From: Brachionus manjavacas
Taxonomy: Eukaryota > Rotifera > Eurotatoria > Ploima > Brachionidae
Length of the DNA: 64,000 bases
Direction: 5' to 3'
NCBI GenBank assembly: GCA_019054805.1
Contig: JAHQIY010000004.1
Span: forward strand, 620,001 to 684,000
Below the pieces are notes generated by a model. That model was not told the DNA's origin and did no database searches. It saw nothing but the letters and a program-made list of their open reading frames with translations. The position numbers and the translations under genes were made by a program. This document shows positions 30,970 to 43,215 of the stretch, in pieces (the first letter of the stretch is position 1; the number at the start of each line of letters is the position of its first letter).

Positions 30970-31530
30970 TATTTATTTCTTAAAAATATCAAAATCATTA
31001 GATTAATTAAGTTTTAAAATTTTAAATGATCGTTTTTATCTTAAAATTTGATTTAAAACTTCAATTTGCCATTTAATTTGAAAATTTTTAAAAATGTAAT
31101 TTGAAAAGAGGGCTCTGCCGCTCGAAACTGCTCCGAATTGTTACTCTAAAATTTTTTTTTAAACAAATAAAATAAATATTTTCTAGTTTCTTTTTTATTA
31201 ATAGACAAAAAAATTGACCTATGAGTTTTAGATAGTAAGGATATGACAAGTGACCATTTCAGAATTGAGACATGCATATCCTTAAATTACTCATTAAAAG
31301 AAAAAAGATTTTAATATAGCTAATTTAAGGAGGTTCTTAAAAACCAAAATCTAAATAAAAAGCAACTATCAATAGTGGATCTTAACCATAGAATTATTCA
31401 AAAAATAATGCGGCTTAAAAAAGCATCCTATAGGACTCTCAACCAGTCTCCCACCTGATATATTAAGTCAGTGACTTGACTTTAAAAAGGCTTTAAAATG
31501 ACTTTTTTTCTGACTTTTGCGCAAGTCTGG
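30970..31530. other. A+T-rich sequence, nothing recognised
   Basis: A slightly G+C-richer piece at 31380-31470 may be decayed coding DNA, but no motif was identified. Confidence 0.3.
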
Positions 31531-31930
31531 GTCAACTAATAATTCATAAAACCTGAGGACAAGAATAGTTCCAGTAACAGATGAACCATAGTTTACCTCA
31601 CTGACAGAAACCCGAAAAACTTTGTTTTCTTCTTAAAAAATTTTGACTTAAGTGATAATTTACTTTCGGTTGGTGCATTTTAACAAATAATAATTTTATG
31701 AAAAATGGAAAACAGAGCGTATATAGTTTTTTAAACTACAAATATTATCTTTAAGGATCATCATATCACAAACCCAAAGTCAAAATTTGAAAAAAAAAAC
31801 AAAGTTTTTCATGTTTTAAAATTTAAAAATTTTTTTTTTTTGAAACTGAAAAAAATATTTGAAACATCGCACTTTTTCAATGTTATTTCAACATTAGATA
31901 CATTTTGTAATCCAAACACAAAAAATTAAA
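31531..31930 (-). mobile_element. Merlin-like element, copy 2 (end only)
   Basis: Reverse-complement match to 2640-3005: the GTTCTCAGGTTTT/GGTTCAC terminal block, then the outer arm with GATCATCATATCACAAACCC and ACATCGCACTTTTTCAATG. The transposase core is absent. Confidence 0.6.
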
Positions 31931-32139
31931 CCATTTGAAAATTAGTCTAAAAAAATTTTGGAACTAAACTTGTTCGAATTCATTAAAGAGATGGAAAAAA
32001 ATCCACTTTGGAAAAATTCTGAACAATTTGGATTTAAAATAATAGCTAACTAAATACAGGTGAAGAAAAAGTAAAATATTTTGGGAAATTTCATCTGCAA
32101 TATTTATTCCTAACAATGATTTGATAAACTCGCAAAAAG

Positions 32140-32142
32140 ACA

Positions 32143-32225
<83 letters not shown>

Positions 32226-32350
32226 TGAGTCATAGCAGGGAATCACCCTGCGAGCAATCCAAAACAACTTGAATCGCCATGATGACTGGTTGTGCGTTTG
32301 GCGAGAAGGAATGTGGGACGATGAGTGTTCGAGCTAAGATCTAAACTGAT
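32140..32350 (-). mobile_element. LINE 3' end with long (ATT)n tail
   Basis: Minus-strand reading: a G+C-richer 3' UTR with the hairpin GCAGGGTGATTCCCTGC, then a (ATT)n tract of about 76 bp (32147-32222). This resembles the ATT-tailed CR1-like LINE ends elsewhere in the window. No coding part remains. Confidence 0.5.
32147..32222. repeat. (TAA)n microsatellite
   Basis: About 25 nearly uninterrupted ATA/TAA units. Probably the expanded tail of the adjoining LINE 3' end. Confidence 0.9.
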
Positions 32351-32354
32351 CTAA

Positions 32355-32880
32355 ACTTGAGAGTTAATGGAAAGAGAATGCTAAAACAAAGCGAAACTAA
32401 ATTTCTTGGTATTAATTTTGATTCTAAATTAAATTTTAATTCAGTGCTAAATTTAATTAAAATCTTGTCTAATAAAAAATGGGTGCTAAATCATAAAACC
32501 CTAGGAAACCTTTAAAAATTTTTTATAGGTTCTATTCTGGATTATACTTTCCTTGTCTTAACTCATTATCAGAAACCAGCATTAAAAGAATACAGGTTAC
32601 TCAAAACCTGGCAGTTCGGTCTTTATTAAAAATAAAATGACACCCCTCCAACATTTTACATCACCGGGCCTTAAATAAACTTAAACTATTGACTTTTTGA
32701 ATTGAGTGAAAATTATGCTAAGGCAGGAGTGGTTATTTTGTTCCATTAGTGGTCAAACTGATGGAAGAATATAGAGCTGGCTTCGAATCACGGTATATTG
32801 AATACCCTTACTATTTTTTCTTCTTTTCCTCAAACTCAAAATATTTAAATTCAGAGTTGTTAAAAGTTTTAAATTAATGT
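32355..32880 (+). pseudogene. LINE family A fragment (RT C-terminal region)
   Basis: Encodes Lys-Phe-Leu-Gly-Ile-Asn-Phe-Asp-Ser-Lys-Leu-Asn, Leu-Ser-Asn-Lys-Lys-Trp, Gly-Ser-Ile-Leu-Asp-Tyr and then degraded Leu-Phe-Glu-Leu-Ser-Glu-Asn. The order and residues match the copy at 61025-61925 (minus). There are many stops, with some 100-bp internal deletions relative to that copy. Confidence 0.75.
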
Positions 32881-32889
32881 CCAAGTTTA

Positions 32890-33900
32890 TTTTATTTAAA
32901 AAAATTTAAAAAAACTTTTTTTTCCAGTGTATTCAGAGCAGACATTAGTCTTTCATGCGAACATGGTGACCACACTCATTTATTTAGAGAAATAAAAGTT
33001 TTAATTTGAATATAAATCCAGTTGTTTTAATGAATAATATTTTATAAATTTAAAAAAAAAAGAATGAAATAAAATTTAAAGAAGAAAAGGAGAGAAAAAG
33101 GTGATTTGTTTTTTTTTTAATTCGATAGGTCTTATATTTTTTAAATAAAATTTACTCAAAATTTGGAAAAAAATTAAATTTTCCTTTTATTTTTAATAAA
33201 TAACTCATTTTTTCTATCTTATGCATTTTGAACCGATTTTACTAAAATTTTCTTATTTTTTGTAAAATTACATATCCTTACAGACTAGAATAAACCTAAG
33301 TCTACGTAAAATTACGCAATTTTAACAATTCTGGACTTTTTTTGGTTGCACTTTATTAGCTTTGCCAGTGATCGTAAATTCCATGAACAGGCTAAATGAG
33401 CACTTGCACGAGCAACGATGGTAGTAAATTTTATATTCAAATTTTTGGTAAGATCGCATCGTGAATTTACACTTGGTGTTTCGAATCCTTGTTGAAAGGG
33501 ATAGTAACTTACCAATCATAAAAATTTTTGATTAAATAAAAAAATTATTTTTTTCTAATTAGATTTTTTTTTTCTGCAAGTAAAAAAAATAATTAATGAT
33601 TGCTAATTTTTTTTCCTAAAAATTTAATATCTGCTAGATAATTTTGACACTAAATAAAAGAGAAAAAACAGTTAATATTAATTGACAACTTGAATTACTT
33701 AATTAAATTTCTTGAAAAATGATATATAAACAAATAATTGATACCTTAAGACCATACTTTAAATTAATTCCCAATTGATTTTGGACGAGGGGTTTAGACG
33801 CATAAAAAATTAAGATTATTTTATTTTTTTTCTTTATCTCATTTTTTTTTATTAAAAGCATAAAAAATCTTTGTCCAAGGTAATTCTTTACTCGGCCTCG
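32890..33900. other. A+T-rich sequence, no gene supported
   Basis: Two overlapping minus-strand open frames at 33312-33519 lack a recognisable family and lie in different frames of the same stretch. Confidence 0.3.
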
Positions 33901-33939
33901 ACGAGAAAAAAAAAAGAAAAGACCTTTCATCAAAACTTT

Positions 33940-34130
33940 TTTATAGGAGCTCAAGTATCTAAAGTGGCTCCATTTGAAATGACTTTAGTTACTGCAGTAG
34001 ATCAAGTTGATCAAGTTGATGAAGTCTTTCAAAATTCAGAAGCTGTTGAACCGACAAAAAAATGAGATCGTCCAAATAAACTAAAGGCTAACGTTGAACT
34101 AAGTAAAACTGAAGAACTTCAAGTTAAAAA
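33940..34130 (+). mobile_element. Possible MULE tail fragment with AT-hook
   Basis: A frame reads Val-Asp-Gln-Val-Asp-Gln-Val-Asp-Glu (short tandem repeat of GATCAAGTT) and then Pro-Thr-Lys-Lys-stop-Asp-Arg-Pro-Asn-Lys, resembling a mutated Arg-Gly-Arg-Pro AT-hook as in the MULE tails at 25.7 and 46.9 kb. Weak. Confidence 0.3.
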
Positions 34131-34139
34131 ATGTTTTTT

Positions 34140-34990
34140 TTTTGCTATAGTTTATTTTTTATTGTTAACTTATTTTATAATGACTAAATTTTTAGATGCT
34201 TTTTCAGCATCTAAAAAAGTGATGGTCTCTTTTTCAAACTTGAACAACCCAGACTGGACACTTTTCAATGTTTTCATTGATGATCTCATTAAAGAGTGTC
34301 TCAACATGTCACACTTTGAAGAATTTTATCTCTTCTCAAAGCTTCATTCATAAACTCGATCAGATTTAACCATCTTTCATTCGATTTGCCAGGAAAAACC
34401 ATCTAACACTTCACTTGTACTGATCTTGCTCTTCTACCCAAATTGTTTAACTTTGTCAACAATCATTAAAAATCCTTTCAAACTCAAAATTCAACTCAAA
34501 GAAATTTTTAAATCAAAAGACTGGATCTGTGACTCAATGAGACTTTGCTTGTGTAACTTGAGGTCTAAGCATTTTAGAAATATTTTAAATAAACTATTCA
34601 AGAATTAATGAAACCATTCAATTTGGTCTAAGCCCCTCTATTGCTTCTTTAATTTTCTTTAATATTTTTTTTCTCTTTTTTTCCATTTACTTCTCCACAA
34701 TGGAAGTTAATTTAAATAAATATATACCCAAACATTTTTATAAATTTAATAATTATTATTTCTGCTCAATTAAATTTGAAGTCTCATGGACAAATTAGTA
34801 AAAGAAAATATAAAGAACTAGAAGCTTCAAAGAAAATTAGAATTGTTCTGATAGACCAATATAGTCAATTTATTATTTTTTCTGTTAAATAAATAAATTC
34901 GCCAGATTAAAAATTCAACATCTGGAAAAAAAATTAATCATTAGTTGTAAAAAAAAGAGAATTTAAAATTTTAAAGAATTATATTTTGCT
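34140..34990. other. A+T-rich sequence, nothing recognised
   Basis: Open frames at 34162-34353 and 34426-34608 show no motif I recognise; they could be decayed coding DNA. Confidence 0.3.
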
Positions 34991-34995
34991 ATATA

Positions 34996-35065
34996 CAGTT
35001 TGACCTCTTTTGTCCAGTCTCTTTGGAGAAGCATGTTTTTGCCGGATTTTTATCTGGCATTCTAC
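34996..35065 (+). mobile_element. Solo pogo/Tigger-like terminus
   Basis: TA followed by CAGTTTGACCTCTTTTGTCC and then TTGCCGGATTTTTATCTGGC, typical of the ends of pogo-like Tc1/mariner elements. No matching right end was found. Confidence 0.4.
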
Positions 35066-35069
35066 AAGA

Positions 35070-36765
35070 AATTCAGTTATGTCTAATAAATATGTTTAAA
35101 ACAAAACAAGTTTTTAATTAATTACGGAAATATTTTTATTTTTAATTTTACTAAAAAATGTAAGAAATAGTTTTTTTACTTTACCAAATCATAAACAATT
35201 TTTCTTTTAATTTTTTAAAAAATAAAAGCTGGCGAATTTCAATTAAATTTCACTTTTTTTGAAAAATTTTTTGTCATGGTTTATAAAACGTGTTTTTTAT
35301 TTAATCATAGAATATTTTTTAATTAGGTATTTGAAATCTAACTTTTAGTATTTCGAACATCATATTCAAAATCTGCACCCTTAAAAATATAAAGTAAAAA
35401 ACAAAAATACAAATTTTTTATTTATAGGTAATTAAAAAAATTAAAAATAAATTTTTCCAAACTTAAATTTAAAAGTCAAAGTCATTTTCGAGTACAATTA
35501 TTGTGGATATCAAAAAAAGGCTCTAGAGAAGGGGTGCCAAAAAAACAATTAAACTTTCCTAATATTGCATAAGAAAATTGTTTAATTTTTTTTAACAGCC
35601 CCTGAGGGATAATGTAATAATGACTGAATTAAAATTTTATCATTTACTAAAAGACAATTTAGAAAATTTTAGGATTATAACCCTCAATTTAAGAGTCAAA
35701 AATATACTTTTTTTTCTCAACTGGCTCATCCACCAAGCTTTTTTAACACTGAATCTCGAATTATTTTTTGGCTCTATTAAAAAAATCTGTTTAATTAAAC
35801 GGGATCATTTTAACACAAATTTAATTTTCAGATGAAAGTTTATCATTCAAAAAATGTCTCGAAAAAATTAAAAATCTAAAAAAAATTTTTTAAAATTCTC
35901 TTGAAAATGCTGCAAAAGAAAAATAATTAATTAATTTATTTTTTTGTTTTTCTGTTCGAGCATAAACTGTTTTAAAATATATTAAATTTAAAGTAAGTTT
36001 TGTTCATTTATTAATGAGAAGATGAAAAACAAAAATAATAATTAATTAAATGTTTAGTTTAGAAATAAAAGGAGTTGGGAAAATAAATGAATAAAAATAG
36101 TATGAGAATTAGGAAAAAAAATAAAAAAAAACAACAAAAAAACATGAATATGATCTTAAGAGTCAGAAAATTTTGTATAATTAGGTAGCAGCTACGTAGA
36201 GTAGGATTAGAAATAAATCAAGAATCGAAGCCTCTTTCAAAAATTATTGAAAATAAATCAAGCCTCAGCTAGACATCGAATTCCTTATGCTTTAAAATAA
36301 TTAATTAAAATTTCTACATTTGAACTTTTGTTATTTAACTAACTTGATCTTTAACTTTTAAAGAACAATTATCACTTAACTCGCAAAAGTAATATTGTTT
36401 TTTTTGTAAAATTTGAATCGTTTTTTAATTGTTTAATCAATTTTTTTAATCCAGTCTTTATTGAGTTGAATTAATTTTTTTTTCAGAAATTCAAAATCCT
36501 GCTCAAAACAAGCAGACTGAAGGAGACAGTCTTAAATGAAATTTTTGAATTAAAAAAAATATGTTCCGTCAAAATGCTAACCAAGGAACAAAAGAAAAAC
36601 ATCTGATTCAAATAAATAACGAGCATCCATAACCAACAATCATGATGACTAAGAATGATCATATTTTAATAGTGCAAATATTTCTTTAGTTGATTATTTT
36701 TTTATCTATAAAAATCTTAAGGGATGAAATCATCACTTTTTAAATTAATGAACAAGTTAATCAAC
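35070..36765. other. A+T-rich sequence, nothing recognised
   Basis: No long frame with a motif, and no repeat partner seen. Confidence 0.35.
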
Positions 36766-36769
36766 GAGA

Positions 36770-37425
36770 AGCAGCATGGTTTTTTGTTGACAAAGTAACA
36801 TATGAGGTCGATAATGGAAACTTAATCGATATCATTTACCCTGACTTCTCTAAGGCGTTTAATAAAGTCTCGCATTGAAAACTTTTAAGAAAATTAAGAG
36901 CAAATGGCATTTTAAATGAATCACATGAATGGATTAAATCCTTTCTTTTTGACAGGAAGCAAAGAGTTGTTCTTAGTGATGAAGTGTCAGAATGGGAAGA
37001 GGTCACTAGTGGCGTTCCTCAAGGGTCGGTTTTGAGTCCAATTTTGTTCGTCATCTACATAAACGATCTATTGGATTCAATTCAAAGTCCATGTCTTTCA
37101 TATGTAGCAACTTGAAAATATTGAGAGTTTTTAGTAAGAATGAATTAGGATCGACTCAACTTCAAAAAGATCTCTTCGTATCAAATACTGAACTGAATGT
37201 ATTAAAGTGTAAAACAATGTAAATTGGTCGAAATAGGAATAAAACTGGATATATAGTTCCAATCTTGGATGGCCCAGTGACCCTTAAAGAAACTGTTGAA
37301 GAAAAAGACTTTAATGACCCAAAATAGAATAAACAATGCTCGTCTGCGGCATCTAAAGTCAACAGAGTATTTGGTCAGATCAGGAATGCATTCGTTTGTT
37401 TGGACAAAGAAACTTTTATACTTTT
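36770..37425 (+). pseudogene. CR1-like LINE fragment
   Basis: Encodes Asn-Leu-Ile-Asp-Ile-Ile-Tyr-Pro-Asp-Phe-Ser-Lys-Ala-Phe, Lys-Gln-Arg-Val-Val-Leu, [12 protein letters not shown] and Ile-Asn-Asp-Leu. The YADD box is mutated (Tyr-Val-Ala-Thr at about 37100). Same family as the LINE at 21259-22525. Both ends are truncated; there are many stops after 37110. Confidence 0.8.
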
Positions 37426-37429
37426 ATAC

Positions 37430-38760
37430 ATATTAAATTTTTTAAATTTTTTTATTTAATTTTCTCAAGGCCTTTTAAAACTTAATATTTAGATGATTAA
37501 TCAAATAAATATTTTCCTAAGTATCTTTTTATTTATAAGACTTTGAGTAATGAAACACTTTTAGCGATTATTTATATGATAATAAAAAAAATACCCTGGT
37601 ACAAATTAAAGAATTTATTTTATTTTAAAGAACTGTTAAAAGGTCTTAAAAATTCTTGTTGACTTGGAAAAAAGAATTTTCCTAATTAAATATTTTTTTC
37701 TTACCATGTCAAAGCTATTTCAGATAAAAAATCAAAAATAGATAATAAGCTAACTTTTTTTTCACATTTGGATTTTTTTTTATAAGAAGAATATAAATTT
37801 ATTTCCCAAATATACCACAATAACATTCAAATTTTTCTTGCTTCTAAACTCTGAATAAAACTACAAATATTACACATATTTATTACCTAATTAACTTAAT
37901 AGAATAATTAAACTTGATTTTTTAAAAGAAAACGAAATATCTTTTAAATGCCTACAAACTACACCCACACCTTTTTATTTTTTCACATAATGTTAACCCA
38001 TTGGGTAAATTTAGACATCTTAAAGAAAAAAAATGACTGCTATTTTAAATATTTTGATTTGTCACTAATATGGTATTGTAAAAATATAAAAATAATAAAA
38101 AAATAAAATAAAATTAAATTAAAAATTAAAATATAATTGCCAATTGCAGCCATAAATTAGCAATTTTGTAAAGGATACATACTTCGTATATTATTAAAAA
38201 TATTAATTAGTAAAGATTCTCATTCATTCAGCTTTTATTTATACCAATATTCTCTGAATTTAAAGCGAGTTTATAAATGAATAAAAAAACAATATGTTTC
38301 AAATAATGACATTTTTTTGAGAATATTTAAAAAAATCTTTTTGACAAAAATTGAACAACTATTAAATTTGTTAAAGGGGCTTTTCTTTTTAAATTTTTAT
38401 ATAAAGCTACCACTCTGCTTAAATTCAAACGAATCTTATGAAAAGATTTGCCAAATTGATGCACTCTTCACTAAAGTTTTGTTTTTTTTAGATAATAATA
38501 ATAAAATTTCAATAAAGATCGTTTAAAATTTAAATAAGTCTAAAAGTCTAAAGGGCGTTTTTGCATCTCTGACTTTATCAAATTATGTCTCAAAAATTAA
38601 TATTTAAAAATTATAATTTTTTTTAAATGAATTATTAAGGCCTAAATGAATTTCATAGCCTGAGGTCCAGGATGTTTAATACTTACTATTTTGATCTTGA
38701 TATTCAATTGTAATCCTCTTTTATATTTTTTTATTTGAAATTGAAGGGGGTTAATTATTA
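37430..38760. other. A+T-rich sequence, nothing recognised
   Basis: The frame at 38317-38526 is low-complexity Phe/Leu/Lys-rich and not supported. Confidence 0.35.
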
Positions 38761-38764
38761 TCAA

Positions 38765-39190
38765 TTTATTTGTTTAGCCGTACCGAGCTATTGCTCATTC
38801 AGAATAGAAAAATATTTAAAAAAAATTAAAAACAAAGTCAAATAAGATAAAATAAAAATAAAAAAGGATCAAATACTGAACAAAAAAAATTAAAAACGAT
38901 AAATTGAAATAGCTAGAGGCTAGACATGTTTAATTATTTGATAGTTCAGGAAAAAAAAAGAAGAAATTATTAGGTAGCAATTAAACAAAGGAGTTGGATA
39001 TTCAATATATCTCGATTCAAAACCTTCTTTGTATTCCTCCACCAGTCTGACGACCAGTGGAATAGAATGACTCAGTCCTGTTCCAAAATATCTCTCATTC
39101 AACTCAAAAAGTCGATTTGAAACTAATGTTATTAAATTCAAAATAAATAAATTACCAATTAACTTGTGTATCTCAATCAATAAATAATAA
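38765..39190 (-). pseudogene. LINE family A, 3' end copy
   Basis: The minus strand encodes Ser-Asn-Arg-Leu-Phe-Glu-Leu-Asn-Glu-Arg and Gly-Leu-Ser-His-Ser-Ile-Pro-Leu-Val-Val-Arg-Leu-Val-Glu-Glu, the C-terminus of family A. The 3' UTR and the conserved hairpin tail with GAGC..GCTC (38775-38810) follow. Strongly 5'-truncated. Confidence 0.8.
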
Positions 39191-39419
39191 ACTAAATCAA
39201 ATAATAAATAAACTAAATATATTTTTAGAAAAATAAAGTATCAATTGATGATGCATAGTTTCGAAATAAAATGATTGATAAAGACTACGCCTCAAATTAG
39301 CCATTTCAAATGAAACAAATTGATTCACAATTAAAAACAGATTTCACAGATACTTTGATCTACTGTGGGGTTTTAGCAAGCGATTTTGTTTCTTTGATAA
39401 AGCTGCTGATCATACAATC

Positions 39420-40165
39420 CGCTAAATTTTATCTTGATTATTTTCTGATAAACGAGAGGACTTAGAATGCTTGTTAAATATTACAAATTCACCAAGTGAT
39501 AGACTAGTGATACCTAACTTTCTTGAGAACAATAAATTACTTATTCATGAGCAATCAGGATTTAGAAAACATTGACGCGCTGCAGATAATCCTTATTTTC
39601 TTATTCAAAAAGTTGTAGAGACTTTTAATAAAAAGAAAAAATTTTGTTGTCTTTATTTTGACATTTCTAAAGCTTTTGACACAGTTCGGCACGATGGAAT
39701 AGTCTACCTCCTTTTCTTATTTATTGGATAAGATAGTTTCTGCATTTAAGATATTTTCGAGCAAATGTAGATGGTCATCTAAGTGATCAATACCCTATTA
39801 TTTTCATAAATGACATACCATAAAGAAACAAAACAAATTTCATCACTTCTTTTTGCAGATGATTTGGCTACTTTTTTAAAAAGATAGGAAATCTTGAAAA
39901 CATGATTTATAAGTACCCAAAAGAAATTTAAAGATGGCTTTTCAAATGGAAAATGAAAATTTCACAAGAACTGTCATAGATCACATGATCTTTAAGAAAA
40001 AAACTAAAGTTAAAATCGATCTTAATCCTAAAATTAATGGTAACAATTTAAATAATGAGGAAAAAGTCAAATTCTTCCACATCACGGTAGATGAATTAAA
40101 AGAGCGCTGTAATTCAAGACTATATCTCTCAAATAAGTAATGGGGTCTTAAGCCAAACGCATTAG
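39420..40165 (+). pseudogene. LINE family A, RT central part
   Basis: Encodes Glu-Gln-Ser-Gly-Phe-Arg-Lys-His, Tyr-Phe-Asp-Ile-Ser-Lys-Ala-Phe-Asp-Thr-Val (catalytic block), Leu-Leu-Phe-Ala-Asp-Asp-Leu-Ala (intact FADD at about 39852) and Val-Asp-Glu-Leu-Lys-Glu-Arg-Cys-Asn. The Val-Pro-Gln-Gly block has been deleted and stops are frequent. Its 5' end faces that of the minus-strand copy at 38765-39190. Confidence 0.8.
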
Positions 40166-40605
40166 GTAATTTTTACGGATATAAAAAAAATCTTTATTTT
40201 ACAAAAAATTATCAATTTATAATTCTCATTAAATCATTTTCTTTAAAATCCTATTAAAAATGATATATATTTACAAAAAGATGATACATTTTCTAAAATG
40301 TGGTCTTCAATAATATTTGTTATTTTTTTATAACCAGCTTGGTGGACCATCTTTTTTGTTTCTTGATGATTAAATCAGATTAAGATTTTCTAATTGACTA
40401 ATTAAACTTTTCATTTAAAATTTATTTAAATAAAAAATAAGATTGTTTCTTGAAATTTCGCTGCACTCTAAATAAAAAATGTCAAAAAACTGTCGGATTT
40501 AATTTGTCGAATTCGACGGATACCCTTTACAAATCGGGATGTATTTTTTTGATCTACATAAATAATTAATTGAAAAATATAGAATAATAAAAAAATCATC
40601 AAAAA
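40166..40605. other. Unrecognised 440-bp interruption inside a LINE family A copy
   Basis: The LINE peptide stops near Ala-Leu-Gly-Asn-Phe and resumes at 40606 with Arg-Ser-Leu-Leu-Asp-Tyr-Ser-Phe-Pro, directly consecutive in the 61.5-kb copy. No terminal repeats or coding motif were found. Confidence 0.5.
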
Positions 40606-41085
40606 TATTTTGATGAATTTGAGAAGATCACTCTTGGATTATTCTTTTCCTTGTTTAAATTCATTCTCACAAACTTACATCAAAAAAATACAAATTTTTC
40701 AATATTCAGCTGTTCGATCTATTGTGAAGCTGAAAAATGATATCCCTCCGGTATTTTGCACCAAGAGGCTTTCAATAAACTTAAACTACTAACAGTCTCT
40801 ATCCGACTTTTTTAGTTGAGGATTGAGTCATTCTGTTCCACTGGTGGTCAGATTGGTGGAAGAATATAGAGAAGGTCTGAATCAAGATATATTGAATATA
40901 CAACTCCAATGTTTAATTGCTACCTTTTATAATTTCTTATTTTTTTTCCTGAACTATCAAATAATTAAACTATTTCAATTTATCGTTTTTTATTTTTTTT
41001 TATTTTATCTTATTTGACTTTATTTTTATTTTTTTTTAAATATTTTATTCTGAAGGATCATTAGCTCGGTAAAGATTAACAAATA
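40606..41085 (+). pseudogene. LINE family A, C-terminus and 3' tail
   Basis: Encodes Leu-Asp-Tyr-Ser-Phe-Pro-Cys-Leu-Asn-Ser-Phe-Ser, Ala-Val-Arg-Ser-Ile-Val-Lys-Leu-Lys, and Leu-Ser-His-Ser-Val-Pro-Leu-Val-Val-Arg-Leu-Val-Glu-Glu. It ends with the hairpin tail TCTGAAGGATCATTAGCTCG at 41049. Confidence 0.8.
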
Positions 41086-41089
41086 AAAT

Positions 41090-41990
41090 TAATAAAAATA
41101 AAATGATAGACTCAATGAAAATCACTATTTCCATCCAAAATCAAACTGTCTTGTTGCTGATGCTCGTGTTAGACTTAATGAGGTTTCGCAATAGTTAAAA
41201 AAAACTCGGAGAACAAAATTTGCTTTTCAAAATGCAAATTATGCTCGAGTCAAAAAACTAATCCAGTTGCTGATTGCCAAGCTAAATTCAAATATTTCTG
41301 TTTCAATTGATAAAATTAATTTTTTATTATTAAGAGGTGAACAAAAATTAGGGAAAAATTGCTCGCATCCGTCAAATAGTTGGTGATCAATTTTGTGCTC
41401 TTGACAAAGAATAGTTAGTTTAGTGATTGACATGTTTATTGGAAAATAGAGCTATTGAATTTTTTTAATTTAATGCGCAAAAACTTAGATCAAAATGATG
41501 TCAATTTGTTCAGCTTGAGAAAAAATAGAATTGTTGTTTTTTTTTTATTTCATTAAATAAATCGATCAACAATTTCCTGAATTTGGTAGTCAAGACTCAA
41601 GCAACGCGATTGTTAAATGACAAAATGAATTTTAATTATTGACTATGATAGATTTTTTTATAAAAATAAAAATTTAGATTAATCAAAACTTATCAAATGG
41701 AAAACTTAATAAAGTCTATTTACTTGTTTTTTTTTAGTTCCTTTAGACAACCATGATGTTAATCGAAATTGCAAATTTAGTTTGCAATAAAATAAATTCC
41801 TTATTTAAAAATTAAAAAATAAATATAGAACAATTCGATCAAAATTCTTGATAACTTTTCTGCTCCTGGTTTTCAGTTTTCAAAAACGATTCTTTCTTTA
41901 GATTCTAACCAAAAAATTCTGCTATGTTCTTTCATTTAAACCTTCCAAAAATTACAAAAATAAAATTCGTTTTCAATAATTTAAATTGAC
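41090..41990. other. A+T-rich sequence, nothing recognised
   Basis: Part 41100-41440 looks slightly coding-like in composition on the plus strand, but no motif was found. Confidence 0.3.
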
Positions 41991-41994
41991 AAAA

Positions 41995-42240
41995 CTTTTA
42001 AGAAAATTAAGAGCAAATAGCATTTTAAATGAATCACATGAATCACATGACTTTCATATGCAGACGACTTGAAAATATTGAGAGTTTTTTGTAAGAATGA
42101 ATTAGGATCGACTCAACTTCAAAAAGATCTCTTCGTATCAAATACTGAACTGAATGTATTAAAGTGTAAAACAATGTAAATTGGTCGAAATAGGAATAAA
42201 ACTGGATAAATAGTTCCAATCTTAGATGGGGCAGTGACCA
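41995..42240 (+). pseudogene. CR1-like LINE fragment, internally deleted sister of 36870-37270
   Basis: Nearly identical to two blocks of the 36.8-37.3 kb copy, with about 150 bp between them missing. It keeps Ser-Tyr-Ala-Asp-Asp-Leu-Lys (42056-42076), which is mutated in the other copy, so it does not derive from it. Confidence 0.75.
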
Positions 42241-42254
42241 TGACTTAAATTTTT

Positions 42255-42678
42255 GACTTGCGCATAGGGTTGCTGACCGGTTTCGAACCGGTTTCTGGTC
42301 AAATTGAATTGGTTTTTTTTTCAGACCGGTTTGTGTACATTTAGCCTTTTTTTGTTCATTTTTAAATATTCAATCCAAATAAAAATTTTAAGTAAGATGA
42401 ATCTTGTTTTTTTTTATTTAATTTAATCAAATGTTTAAGTTTTAAATATTGAAAGGAAAAACTAAATTTAATTTAGACAAGATTATAAACAAATTATTTT
42501 TATTAATCAGTGGAAGCTTTTTATAAAGTTTTTAAGACTTTTTTATATTGATCCTGTAAATAATTTAATAAGTATTAACAATCCGGTTAAATTTACTAAA
42601 ACCGGTTTGAAATAAAAACCAACCCTGCTTGTCGACCTGCCTGTTGGGCGGTCGACCAACCCTGCTTACGCACAAGTC
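42255..42678. mobile_element. 424-bp element with inverted ends GACTTGYGC
   Basis: The left end GACTTGCGCATAGGGTTG and the reversed right end GACTTGTGCGTAAGCAGGGT pair. ACCGGTTT blocks follow on both sides (42276-42300 and 42590-42608). The right arm holds a GTCGAC..GTCGAC foldback. It is non-coding and abuts the LINE at 42679. Confidence 0.55.
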
Positions 42679-43170
42679 TGATAAATAAACTGAATAATAT
42701 TGGACTGTTAACTGAGCCTTGAGGCACACTTGCAGTTATTGAAAATGCTTTTAAAATATGGCCATTTAAAATTACTTTGAACTTCCTTGAGTCAAGAAAA
42801 GACTTTATCCAGGGATTTAAGTAGTGTGATAGATTCATTTTAATGAGCTTGTGTATTAGGCCGTCATTCCGGACCCTGTCAAAGTTTTAGTACTGTTTCT
42901 TTCTATTAAAATATCCAACAATTTTTTAGATGAAAAAAAGATTGTCGGCAGTTCGTTTGTGTTTCCTAAAACCTGCTTGCTGTTCTTAAATCAGTATAGA
43001 CTTATGCTCTAAAAAACCATACAATCTGATATAGATTATGCGTTCAAACATCTTTCCAAGACAGCTTGTCATACTAATATGTCTAAAATTAGATAGATCT
43101 TGTAATTAAGATGATTTTTTGGGTATCATGGTTATGTTTGCAGTTTTTCAAGCTCTCCGAATCGTGCATC
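42679..43170 (-). pseudogene. LINE RT fragment
   Basis: Minus strand: Gly-Phe-Arg-Lys-His-Lys-Arg-Thr, Phe-Asp-Arg-Val-Arg-Asn-Asp-Gly, Trp-Ile-Lys-Ser-Phe-Leu-Asp-Ser-Arg-Lys, and Ala-Ser-Val-Pro-Gln-Gly-Ser-Val-Asn-Ser-Pro-Ile-Leu-Phe. It breaks off at the inverted-repeat element. Multiple stops. Confidence 0.7.
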
Positions 43171-43215
43171 AATAACGTTAGAGTCAAAGCTAACATTTAT
43201 TATTTTTTTTACTTT

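Noticed and set aside
31964-32233. Minus-strand frame of about 89 codons with a long Ile run
   Set aside because: It is the translation of the (TAA)n microsatellite and flanking DNA, not a gene.
33312-33519. Two overlapping minus-strand frames with a GTAAGT-like site nearby
   Set aside because: Considered as an exon of an unknown gene; no partner exon or domain found.
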